Assembly (NCBI RefSeq): GCF_050908995.1
Contig: NC_135118.1
Span: 3,286,001-3,350,000 of the forward strand
Reading direction: 5' to 3'
DNA length: 64,000 nt
DNA from: Andrena cerasifolii
Taxonomy: Eukaryota; Arthropoda; Insecta; Hymenoptera; Andrenidae
A program made the translations under genes and the position numbers. A model generated the notes under the pieces. That model was not told the origin of the DNA. It saw only the letters and a list, made by a program, of their open reading frames with translations, and did no database searches. Shown here in pieces: positions 36,440 to 47,093 of the stretch (position 1 is the stretch's first letter; every line of letters begins with the position of its first letter).

Positions 36440-36518
36440 GGCATAACTCAGCGGTTCTAGTGACATGCAACGTTGCCAAATTTCCGAAGGGAAGCCGATT
36501 ATGGCGCCTACTGTACAC
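36440..36518 (+). repeat. Third partial copy of the palindrome arm
   Basis: Begins AGGCATAACTCAGCGGTTCT and runs through AACGTTGCCAAATTTCC to GGCGCC. It matches, inverted, the inner part of the left arm (36145-36217). Confidence 0.85.
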
Positions 36519-36844
36519 TTCCTTCATCTATTCCACCTCCTCAATACGCTATATTAATCTGGTTCGAATCTTTCACAGCACCCCATAGAAATATTCAGCA
36601 GGTACATAACAAGGAAATTATAGAAGTAAATTAAAATTTATTCAAGTTATTAGATTGGTGCAAGAGTTCGCAGGCTCACTGTTAGGTATTGCTAGGAGTA
36701 CAGAAATGTATTTTTCTTCTACTACACCTACTTGTACTTTCATCAGAAAAGTGGCAAAAGGTCATAAATAGCCAAGAAACAGACTTATATTAAAAATGCA
36801 TGTAATATATTTTTACTTTTGATCAAGACTTCTATTAAATTGTT

Positions 36845-37121
36845 ATCAAGTTGACTCTATTTATACTGACTTTCGTAAAGCCTTTGACACTGTCAAACAC
36901 TCGGTCCTTTTACGAAAACCAAATGCTACTGGTATCCGAGGCAATTTACTCGGATGGCTATCGAGTTACTTAACGAATAGACACCAAGAGGTCAAATTTA
37001 AAGCAGCTTTTCGAGGACTTATCAATCCACTTCTGGCGTACCACAGGGATCGCATCTCGGTCCTCTATTGTTTAACATTCTCGTTAACGATGTTGCCGAT
37101 GTATTGTCTTTTCCTGCTTTA
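36845..37121 (+). pseudogene. Non-LTR retrotransposon reverse transcriptase, segment 1
   Basis: Encodes TDFRKAFDTVKH, then LLGWLSSYLTNR, then (after a one-base shift near 37030) SGVPQGSHLGPLLFNILVND. These are the conserved reverse transcriptase blocks of LINE elements (jockey/CR1-like style). The 5' half of the element is absent. Interrupted at 37122 by a TTA-flanked insertion and continued at 41958. Confidence 0.85.
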
Positions 37122-37214
37122 AGGTAGGATCTCCTACCTGCGATTGGTCGCTGCGATTGGTCGCAGCGATTTGACCCAACGACTGGGCCTAGGCTGAATC
37201 ACCTTGCCTGCGAC

Positions 37215-37598
37215 CAGGGGTGTGCGGGTAGCCGACTTTTCGGGCTCGGGACGGGCCGGAAACTTACGAAAGTATCGCGACCCCGCCCGACCCCACCCGA
37301 AATTTTCCGACCCGTCCCGAGAACCAGGGACCCGAGCCTCGGGACGATCCGCACCATAGACATATATAGATAGAGCGTAAGCTGAGGGGAGTGTAAGATT
37401 CGCGGTAAGGGGAGCGATACTGGCAAATCGGGTAACGCAGTGGTTATGTATACCGAATGCTTCCGAAGCTAACCCGACGTCGGGCCGACGTGCCTGTATC
37501 TGACTTCTGCCTTTTCCCCTCCAAGCCTACCGTTCCCCTCGCCTATAGTCCCAGCTTCTGCTCCGTCTATATATGTCTATGATCCGCACACTCCTCTA
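37215..37598. mobile_element. GGGGTGTGCGG-ended MITE split by a second MITE
   Basis: Ends CAGGGGTGTGCGGG and CCGCACACTCCTCTA, with GC-rich inverted blocks (GCTCGGGACGGG; CGACCCGTCCCGAG). It resembles 51136-51311, which starts TAGGGGTGTGCGG. Interrupted by 37355-37581. Confidence 0.6.
37355..37581. mobile_element. 227-bp MITE with 8-bp target duplication
   Basis: Ends CATAGACATATATAGA and TCTATATATGTCTATG, flanked on both sides by ATCCGCAC (37347-37354 and 37582-37589). The duplication is perfect. Eight bases suggests hAT or a relative. Confidence 0.82.
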
Positions 37599-37740
37599 GA
37601 GCTGTACGAGTACGTGAGTATTCGGGTAGCTTGAAATCCGAACCAATCCGGGACTCGGTTTCCAAGCCGAGCCAGGCTCGGCATGCTTTTTCCGAGTACT
37701 TGATGAGCTCTACACTCCTCCCTGCGACCAAGTCCATTGC

Positions 37741-40323
37741 CACAGTGGGGCAGAATCCCAAGAAACAAGGAAACGAGTCAGAGTTCAAAAGTTGGGGGAG
37801 GATTATGTATTTTTATATATTTATGATAATAATAATAATAAATCGTGTTTATTCTTTTATAATATTTGACACAACGCAGTGGAGTTAGCAATGCAAAGTA
37901 CAGAAAGGGCAAGGCTCAGCGGCGCTGTTATTCATGCCTGACCCGAATATTTCTTATAAATTACTAATATGTGCTCCTAAAAACAGTAAAAACCCAGAAA
38001 GAAGACCCAAAAAGAAGCCAGAAATAAAGATTTTAAAATTTATTGAACAAATTGTAGGTCAAAAGATTCCCACTGCAATACAGATGAAGGTGTCTTAAAC
38101 TTTTTATGCGTTTCTGTAGATCCAGTAATAGTTTCCCATCTTTGCCGAAAGAAAATCAAACACCTTTTTTTATAAAGAAGCTTAATATGATTCGGCATTT
38201 CGATTGCGAAAAATGGCATGTTGAATAATTTCTCTATTTCTTAAGATTCCGGTCCACTGTGCGTTCAGACAAAAACGGGCTCAGAAATCATGAAATCATG
38301 AAATCATTCGTTGCTTTCGACCGGTAATTTCATAGTGCCCCTAGAACGTTTCGACAACATCTGTTTGCCAGCATCTGTGTAGCAGTTACGTTTTGGTGAC
38401 CACGTTGTTTCTCTTCGGTACTTTTCTTTCCCTACGTTTCTAACTTTCTCTTTTCTAAATTCCCTTGCTATTTACAACTTCCTTCCTATTCTTTGTTCAA
38501 TCCGTTTTCCGAGGGTTTCGTCTGGGCCTGGTGTTCGTTGAGAACATGTGGCGACCAGGTCCGCGCGAGCCGAGCGAAGTCGCTTCTCGAGTAGCTTTCT
38601 CGTTTATCTTCATCTCAGTTTTTCTTCAGTTTTCTGTCTTTCTCTTTTTCTATTTCCTTCCTTCACCTTTTCTACCCCTGGTCAAGGGTACGGTCGGTGA
38701 AGAGAGCTAGTTGGATCTAGGCAGTTCTTGCGTGAACACCCCGACGTCTACACGCGAATCATCCAGTAACATTGTCGTTTTTCTTTGATTAAAAAATAAA
38801 TTGAGTGTTTGGTAAGTCGGAGTCGATATTATTTCACCTCATACCACCTCATCTGTAAAGGGGAATCAGGAACGTTGTGTCGTCTATGATAATTTTAGGC
38901 ATTCTTCAGACTGAGTTAATCCGTGTGTTGCTCTGTCGGTGGATTAGTACATGCCTATTTATAATGACTTCGGACCCGCAAGTAGGTAGTGTTATCAACC
39001 GCCGCACCGACTCGCGGGACAATTTGGTCATACACTATGACCCTGGCGAGACTCTCTGGCCGATCAGCCTGATTAATTGTTGGGAATCAGATGTGGCATT
39101 TTCCTCCACTAACAAAAGAAGATGTTCTTATGTTAGATCGAAGAATGTTAAGCGGTCTGTAGACGCTCAATATTATTGTGCAATACATTGCGCAATATTT
39201 TTGCTGTGTGCCCCACACGGTCAATAATATTGAATATTGCACAATATATTGAGCGTCTAGGGGCTGCTTACGGTAAATATTATTGTGCTATATATTGCAG
39301 AGTGTCTAGATTAAAATACCCCCTTAATTTGAAGAGAGGACGCGCAGTCGGCGGACTACGTCACGGTCATCGTTGCGACCATACTTATCATTCTTTTATA
39401 CTGTAGCGAAACACGGTTTATTGCCTGCCGAACGTAGAGGAATTAGCTTGTAGCAATTGGGGATTAATCCTAAAAATTGTTCCGATGTTCTGCAAGTTAC
39501 TTGACAGATGGTTCCGAATTACTTTATATCGTGTAGGGGGTCGAAGGACTAGTGCCATAAAGCTGTAGTAAACCGTGACCCGCTAACAATCCATTTAGGG
39601 CATCAGTCATCACGCTACATCATGGAACACTGCACTTTCCATGGCATATTTATCAAATTCTTGTAGTTTAATTGAAACTATTGACGCCAATTCATGACGT
39701 ATTGACGTTATTTTCTTGATAACGTCAAACTTATATATTAACACTTTTAGTATGAATTTCCTTAATAATATTCGGCATTTTTAAATGCAAAATACAGGAT
39801 GTTGCATTTTTCCCATTTTTGGGGATTTACCTCCACTGTGCGACATAGAATACACGTACTTAATCTACAACTGCCCAATATTCGCGAATGCTTTTTCCGT
39901 AGTAGCAAGGCCTAGATTGTGTTGATTAGAAAACAAACAAAAAATTTGTTCGGAAGTTCCCGGAAGTGGAACTAAAAAGGGGATGATTGCTGACAATATT
40001 TCAATTGGTTTCGTATGGAAAACAAACTGTATGTAACTAATTATTTGCTATTACTTAACAGAATCGACACTGCTCATTTGGGGCCCCAAAAATTGTTTTC
40101 TTTTATATCACCAAAAATTAAAACACGCGATTTAAAATTCTGCACGAAAAATACATATAATCATAGACACGTGTTTGCACACAGATCAGAAGTAGACGTC
40201 ATGATATTTTTACCGCTTTTAGGTGCTCATGTTAGTAGTCTACAGGTAACATAAAAATACATAGTCCCATATCTTTTGAATTCTGACTTCTTTCCTTATT
40301 TCTTGGGATTCTGTCACACTGTG
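37741..40323. mobile_element. Transib-like termini, 2.6 kb
   Basis: Left CACAGTGGGGCAGAATCCCA and right TGGGATTCTGTCACACTGTG. No direct 5-bp duplication: the flanks (CCATTGC and GCAATGG) are inverted copies, so the element sits at the centre of an older palindrome or the inverted repeat extends outward. It contains a smaller TTAA-ended element at 39148-39327. No transposase recognised. Confidence 0.55.
39148..39327. mobile_element. Small TTAA-ended MITE
   Basis: TTAAGCGGTCTGTAGACGCT at the left and TAAAATACCCCCTTAA at the right, with an AT/GC-alternating interior (AATATTGCACAATA-type units). The right end is like that of family 3. Confidence 0.5.
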
Positions 40324-41248
40324 GCAATGGGTCGCAGCGCGACTGGTCGCTAGACTCCCTCCGGGAGCAGTCTAGCGCCCGGTGGTCGCAGTGCCCAGCC
40401 TGCGACTAGGTATAATGGGAAACAGACCCTAATCGCATTGTGTTGTCTCTCGAGTAGCCTAGGCTGGTACTCAAACAGACTCGCGTCAGGCTCCTACGTC
40501 TGGCGTACACCCGACGATCGCAGTCGCTTGTAGGAGAACAGATCTAGAGACGCGTAGCGTCTCGATGCCAAGTACAGGAAAGACACCCTGTATATGTCGA
40601 CTGTCGCTACCGTGTACCTTTACTCGTCGCAGAGCCATTCCAACCTAACCTGAAACTTATTTCCTTAATATCTCATCACGCCTGCAATATTTTCTAAATT
40701 TAAAGGCATTTTTCTTAAGTAAACCGCATATAAGCTTTCGAATAAGACCAATTTTAATAAAATCGGTCCGCGCATAACCGAGATATCGTAATATCGTCTC
40801 ATGAATCTGTCAGATGCGATAAGGTTTTTCTCCTGATTCTCCAACCAAATTTTGTCGACATAATACGTATATGCGTTACACGCACACCTTCAGCCAAAAC
40901 GGAACTAACACACGTTTCGTTTGTCAATCGCCATCTTCGCTATGCAATCTACTCCAAATTTTCACAGCTTACCGTCAAGTTATAAACGTGTTTTTACAAA
41001 TATGTACATAAATGAATTTCTTTTTAATTTAAATGATAAAAACCAATTTAAACCAATTCCACCAATCCAATTGTCTTGAAGCTTTGCAGGCGTGCATAGT
41101 TTGGATGACAATACAATATATTTAAAAAAAAAACCGAGAAGATGAAAAAATTATCCAGTCATCAATTAATAATATAATAATAATTTATAATATTGAAAAT
41201 TATCTGAAGTCATTCTCTATGTAAATTATCTTTGTAACAAGAAGTGAG

Positions 41249-41884
41249 ATCTCCATAAAAAAACTTCAGAAAAGTAAAAAAATTACGCCAAGTATATGAA
41301 AGCAAATAACTAGAAGATAATGATAATTATAAAATAAAAAAAGATGTGAAATCAAAATGAGCTGCACGTACATAAAGGTAATGATAAATACAAATAAATA
41401 TTTTAATACGAATAAACATTTTATTGAAAATACTTGGCGCTGCGTCCCGAATTGGTGCCGCTAAACAGAATAAATATGTATAAACTGCATTAATCTTTTT
41501 CTTTCTTCTTGTGTGTGCGTTCATGAATGTGTGTATGTGTGCGTGCGCATACGCTACGTATGACATTAGAATTAAATATATGTAGAATAAGCGTTTCTAA
41601 TATGTATATGTATATGTTTATGTATTTTAGATTGTAAGGGAGTTATTGTAAATTATTAATACGAGGACAATTAACATTTTTTCTGTTTCGCAGCGCCAAG
41701 TATTTTGAATAAAATGTTTATTCGTATTAAAATATTTATTCGTATTTATCATTACCTTTATGTACGTGCAGCTCATTTTGACTTCACATATTTTTTTATT
41801 TTATAATTATCATTATCTTCTATCTATTTGCTTTCATGTACTTGGCGTAATTTTTTTACTTTTCTCAAGTTTTTTATGGAGATA
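41249..41884. repeat. Fold-back structure with ~195-bp arms
   Basis: 41249-41443 (starting ATCTCCATAAAAAAACTT) is an inverted copy of 41689-41884 (ending AAGTTTTTTATGGAGAT). The loop holds a TG-rich microsatellite (41510-41545). Confidence 0.88.
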
Positions 41885-41957
41885 CATGCTTTCCCATTGC
41901 ACCAGTATACTGCGACCAGTCGCTGCGACCAATCGCGGGTAGGAGATCCCACCTTTA

Positions 41958-42324
41958 CGCCGATGACCTGAAGATATTTAAAAGAATTGCGATTGACGAG
42001 GATGTAAATCTTGTTCGGGATGATCTCAATAGGCTTTGCGACTGGTGCGGGGTTAATGAGATGACACTGAATGTCTCCAAGTGTCACGTTTTGCATTTTT
42101 CTCATAAAAAACGTTTGGACCGTACTGAGTATACACTTAATGGTGCCTTAGTGGACTCTATCGATAGTATTCGTGACCTCGGAGTTACCTTCAATTCTTC
42201 GTTGTCGTTTTCTCAGCACTACTCTAATATTAGAAATCAAGCGGCTAGAACGCTTGGCTTCATTATGCGTGCATCGGTAGATTTCGTTAATCCCGGTACC
42301 TTAATCACCCTGTACAAAGCATTA
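41958..42324 (+). pseudogene. Non-LTR reverse transcriptase, segment 2
   Basis: Resumes with the catalytic box YADDLKIFKR at the segment start, then LCDWCGVNEMTLNVSKCHVL and LGVTFNSSLSFSQHY, matching the thumb region of LINE reverse transcriptases. Ends at LYKAL where a second TTA-flanked insertion begins. Confidence 0.88.
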
Positions 42325-43319
42325 AGGTCGGTTTATACAGCGACCGAGCCGAGCCTTCCGAGCCTTCCGAGCCTCTATAGTATGCTTATGGATGGCGCCG
42401 GCAAGTTTCCGCCGAGCTCGGTGGAAGCTAGGAGGCTTCCCGCTGGGCCCGGGCTCGGAGGCCACTCGTTGAGACGACTAGACGGACGGACCGAGTCCGT
42501 GCCCTGTCGAAGTGCAACGCTGCTGGATTTTATGCTCCCAACACGTAGGGTAAATGCGAGAGACGCGGTCGATCTACCTACTGGCGATTAGTAAGGCAAA
42601 TAAATACAAAAGTGAATAAATAAACTAAATAAAAAAATAATAATAAAAAATAAACTTTGTATGTATATAGTTGGAACGTATGCACCGACATTGTTATCCA
42701 ATCTCTTCGCAATGACAAACATGTACTTTAATAACTGGTATGTATTAGCACTGCCTAAAGTGCAGTTTTTGAATTACTTCTCCAGAAGCCAAACAGTTGA
42801 ATGAATAGCGTCATTTCCCTTCCTTCTGTGATTTTTTTTATTTATAGGCTATAAAAGGTAAATTGAGGTTACATTTAACCTCTTTTCTCAACCAGTGGTG
42901 TACAGAATCGTATTTTAAAATATACGTCTAAGTTTATTTTCGTTTAATATTTGGGATAATAAGATAGTAGAGATATTGAGGGACAATGCAGTATTTGGCC
43001 ATATTAAATCTTCCTCTGAAAGCTAACGAGAAGAGCATCTGTCGCTGCAGAAAGGTGAGATGGTTAAGTTAGGGTTTTTTTATATTTTTTATTATTATTT
43101 TTTTTTTATTTAGTTTATTTATTCACTTTTGTATTTATTTGCCTTACTAATCGCCAGTCCGTCTAGTCGTCTCAACGAGTGGCCTCCGAGCCCGGGCCCA
43201 GCGGGAAGCCTCCGAGCTTCCACCGAGCTCGGCGGAAACTTGCCGGCGCCGTCCATAAGCATACTATAGAGGCTCGGAAGGCTCGGAAGGCTCGGCTCGG
43301 TCGCTGTATAAACCGACCT
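42325..43319. mobile_element. TTA-flanked fold-back element, 995 bp
   Basis: Ends AGGTCGGTTTATACAGCG and CGCTGTATAAACCGACCT, with arms of about 250 bp including a repeated GAGCCTTCC motif. Flanked by TTA (42322-42324 and 43320-43322). Reading across with one TTA joins LYKAL to VVPHLLYACPVW in frame, confirming the exact boundaries. PIF/Harbinger-like by duplication size. Confidence 0.85.
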
Positions 43320-43808
43320 TTAGTCGTTCCCCATTTACTGTACGCGTGTCCTGTGTGGAATCCCTATCAGGAAACGTATATTAAATTATTGGAACGCGTT
43401 CGGCATAAATTCTTACGACTGCTGGCTTTTAAGCTCGGTACTCCGATGTCCCGACTATGTCATGAATATAGTTCTATGCTAGAAGTCAGCGGTCTTCTCA
43501 CGTTGGAACATCGTCGACGTCTATCCGATCTGACTTGCCTTTTCAGTATTATTAATGGCTACACCGAGTCCGCGGACATTTTGGCTCTGCTTAACCTGTG
43601 TGCGCCTATTGTTTCTCTAAGATCGACTTCTCTGTTTTACTTATCAGGACACAGCATGTCGTTTGGGATGAATAACTCCATTAATAGAATATGTAAATTA
43701 GCGAATCGTTATAGCGAACGTGTTGATTTTTTTAACGGTACATTGGCCACTTTTAAATATCGTTTGCGGGCTTTGGCTCGCGGGAACGTCTTTGTACACG
43801 CCCGTTAA
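43320..43808 (+). pseudogene. Non-LTR retrotransposon C-terminal segment and 3' end
   Basis: Encodes LVVPHLLYACPVWNPYQETY then LLERVRHKFLRLLAFK, typical of the region after the LINE reverse transcriptase, ending at a stop at 43806-43808. The 3' UTR runs to about 43985 and finishes in an AATAAT-type tail after GGGTCTTTACCCG. Confidence 0.85.
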
Positions 43809-44009
43809 TTTAAATTCTAGCGTTAATTGAATTAGTTCATTAGTTCCATTATTTTATTGTATCATGGTTTGTTTATGTATGTACTAGCTTTTCTTCTGTT
43901 TTCTTTTCTTTTACATTGTTTATTTGTTAATTGTAAACTAAAGGGTCTTTACCCGTTGAAATAAATAATAATAATAAATAAATAAAACGAACGAACGTTT
44001 GCACCAACA

Positions 44010-44530
44010 CACAGTGGGACAAACGGCACTTTCTGGTTGGAAATCGTAGAACTTTTGGTAGAAATAAGATAGAGGGATCTTTGTTCGAGGTTAAAGGGGA
44101 ACAACACCTGGAAGCCCGGAAAAAGTTCAATTTTTTAAATTTTTTTGTTAGATATCCATACTTCGTAGGAGAGTCATTGATATGGGGTTTAAATGTGCAT
44201 GTAGTGGACAGTATTTTAGAATTTTTGTGTGACAAAATATACAGTTTTAATGAAGTTATAGAGGTCGCCGTAGAGCGCGACGCGTCGAACACGATCTGAT
44301 GGTTTCCCACCTTTATTCACGTCGCGTTCATCTGAGAATAAAAGGGTAGCATTTTTTTAATCTATATTAATATAGTTACAGTTATAAAACTTGTTTGTCA
44401 TGCTTTTTCAATAATTTTCCCGCATTCTGCAACATCTCAGCTTTAATCTCGAAGAAGGTTCATCCTGATATCTTATTTCTATCAAAAGTTCTACGATTTT
44501 GACGCAAAAAGTGCAGTTTCTTCAACTGTG
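44010..44530. mobile_element. Transib-like MITE
   Basis: Left CACAGTGGGACAAAC; right end TTTCTTCAACTGTG. The arms 44010-44095 and 44445-44530 are inverted copies (core ATCGTAGAACTTTTG). Flanks caaca and cgaca agree at 4 of 5 positions. Confidence 0.65.
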
Positions 44531-45476
44531 CGACAATTAAAATCCAGCGAAGTCCCGGTAACAATTTCGCGAATGAAACTCTGCAGTAGTTGATTTTCAA
44601 TATCACCCATGAGGATTCTAATCGTAAGTAACAGCGATACAATAAGAATTACCTGTATACCGAAGTGAGCATCGATTAAGGGCAGGAAATTTCGGAGATT
44701 ACTCTTTCGAGCTGGATAGCCTTAGAAACTCGAAGGCTCTCTAATGGAACGGGAGTAAATGGTAGGAAGGGAACATCGTGTTCATCGTGCAAGAACAAAA
44801 CACTTATGGGAACTGGATGTGGCAAGACACGCCATTAGAGGTGGCGGAGGTAAAAGAAGCCGCGACAGGGGAGTATAAATCGCGCAATACTGGGCCACGT
44901 ATGCCTCCAGCGGCGGTGGCGTTTCCTTGCAGCGCAATTAAAAACCGGGACTGCACGCCATGCGCGTCCTCGGTGCGTGCGGAGAAGAAAAAATTTACGA
45001 AGCCAGGAGAGGTGAATGATGCACGCTGACTGCACACGAGAGCAACCAGAGAGTATTTCTCCAGGCACCTCTGTTCCTTTCCTCTCTCTCTCTATAGTAA
45101 TTTCCTTCTACTCTCTTTAACGTCACCAGCAGAGCTTCGCTGATTAAACGCCGCTCTTCAGTGTTTTTTCGCGAACGCTTAATCGCTTCATGGGTGCCCG
45201 TCGACGCCCGAACACTGTGTACAAGACGTTTCAGGAATGAGTGGCGAAGTTTTAGTATCCCACTGGTCCTGAGGATGAAGATAGATTATGTGAATGTTGA
45301 CTTGAAAATGCTTCCTTTTGGAGTTATGGAGACTTTGTGATGGAGTGAGATAATAGTGTTTGGTTATTTAACTGGTTGACTGCCATTAGCGTGTTTTCAC
45401 GGAGAGGATCTTACGTCCAGAGTTGGGCATTAACTAAGTAATTATTTAAATACCGGATCAAATAAAAGTTATTTCA
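44531..45476. other. Gene-free stretch
   Basis: Overlapping ORFs on both strands at 44778-45068 have no domain. Not called. Confidence 0.3.
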
Positions 45477-46061
45477 TCCTCAACCTCAACCTCACCCTCA
45501 ACCTCAACCTCAACCTCAACCTCAACCTCAACCTCAACCTCAACCTCAACCTCAACCTCAACCTCAACCTCAACCTCAACCTCAACCTCAACCTCAACCT
45601 CAACCTCAACCTCAACCTCAACCTCAACCTCAACCTCAACCTCAACCTCAACCTCAACCTCAACCTCAACCTCAACCTCAACCTCAACCTCAACCTCAAC
45701 CTCAACCTCAACCTCAACCTCAACCTCAACCTCAACCTCAACCTCAACCTCAACCTCAACCTCAACCTCAACCTCAACCTCAACCTCAACCTCAACCTCA
45801 ACCTCAACCTCAACCTCAACCTCAACCTCAACCTCAACCTCAACCTCAACCTCAACCTCAACCTCAACCTCAACCTCAACCTCAACCTCAACCTCAACCT
45901 CAACCTCAACCTCAACCTCAACCTCAACCTCAACCTCAACCTCAACCTCAACCTCAACCTCAACCTCAACCTCAACCTCAACCTCAATCTCAACCTCAAC
46001 CTCAACCTCAACCTCAACCTCAACTTCAACCTCAACTTCAACTTCAACTTCAACTTCAACT
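45477..46061. repeat. CCTCAA hexanucleotide array, ~97 copies
   Basis: Almost pure (CCTCAA)n, changing to (CTTCAA)n at the right edge. The long Leu-Arg ORF on the minus strand is a by-product. Confidence 0.98.
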
Positions 46062-46840
46062 TTATTTGTCCCGAGATTGGAGGCTACGAGGCCGAGAATC
46101 GAGTTTGTTAGTAGCAGACGAACCGAGGTCTGGTATTCCCGGGAGCCGGCTATAAGGAGGTTGGTTGTCGTGGACGAACCGGGGTCTGGTATTCCAGGGA
46201 GCCACTAAGGAGTTGATTGTCGTGGACGAACCGGGGTCTGGTATCCCCGGGAGCCACTAGGAATGTTAATTTAGCCTCGTAACTTTATAATGCGATACAC
46301 CTAGAGCGGTAAAGATGTATCTATGTGGGTTAGTCTCGAAGAGGTAGTTCAGATGATGATTGGATTTATATAAAAGAACTCTGAGTAAGAAATAACTAAT
46401 TATATTCTACAAGCTAGGTTCTTACAATTGTTTAAGTGTTCAGTTGTCGCGGTACCTAAGTCCACCTCTCGGTATTGACGCACTGAGAAATGTGGGGGTC
46501 TCAAAGACTTCAATAATTACAACGGCTATCAGCAACACTGCGAGCTGTATGGCTTAAGTTGAATTAATACTTGAAGAAAAATGTTACTCGATCTCGCAAG
46601 CCTCTATCATCTAAACGTAGTACACTTGAAATGAACCCCCGAGTGTGGATTCGTGGCCCCTTTTATAATGTGAAATTCGGCTAGAAAGTGGTGGGGACAT
46701 GAATGCCTTCAATTGAATATTAGGTTTTCGGGGAAAACTCGGTTGTATCACACCACTGCAGGAAACGGTGACCCTGCCGGGTCATTGCATTTCGGACACC
46801 CGAAAGGGTTAAAAAGTCAAAGATAGGTCTGCGTACGTAA
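46062..46840. other. Spacer between hexanucleotide arrays with three ~54-bp repeats
   Basis: Units starting GACGAACCG(A/G)GGTCTGGTAT lie at 46117, 46173 and 46225. The rest is unrecognised. A minus-strand TATAAAAGGGGCC at about 46657-46670 could be an LTR-type promoter, but no LTR pair was found. Confidence 0.5.
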
Positions 46841-47093
46841 CAACTTCCACTTCCACTTCCACTTCCACTTCCTCTTCCACTTCCACTTCCACTTCCACTT
46901 CCACTTCCACTTCCACTTCCACTTCCACTTCCACTTCAACTTCAACTTCAACTTCCACTTCCACTTCCACTTCCACTTCCACTTCCACATCCACATCCAC
47001 ATCCACATCCACTTCCACTTCCACTTCCACTTCCACTTCAACTTCAACTTCAACTTCAACTTCAACTTCAACTTCAACTTCAACTTCAACTTG
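46841..47093. repeat. CTTCCA/CTTCAA hexanucleotide array
   Basis: About 42 hexamers, mainly CTTCCA, with CTTCAA blocks in the middle and at the right edge and a short ATCCAC block near 46987-47013. It yields Val-Glu and Lys-Trp repeat ORFs that are not genes. Confidence 0.97.

Larger units (their letters stand above)
37122..41954. mobile_element. TTA-flanked composite DNA element inside the retrotransposon
   Basis: Inverted ends AGGTAGGATCTCCTACC (37122) and GGGTAGGAGATCCCACCT (ending 41954), continuing into shared GCGATTGGTCGCAGCG motifs for about 45 bp. Flanked by TTA (37119-37121 and 41955-41957), the 3-bp duplication typical of PIF/Harbinger. The ~4.8 kb interior is a nest of other elements with no transposase ORF. 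Confidence 0.7.

Noticed and set aside
36651..36690. mariner terminus-like TTAGATTGGTGCAAGAGTTC
   Set aside because: Only one end was found; no partner within 2 kb and no transposase nearby.
45469..46059. 196-residue Leu-Arg repeat ORF
   Set aside because: Pure translation of the CCTCAA array; no start context, no domain.
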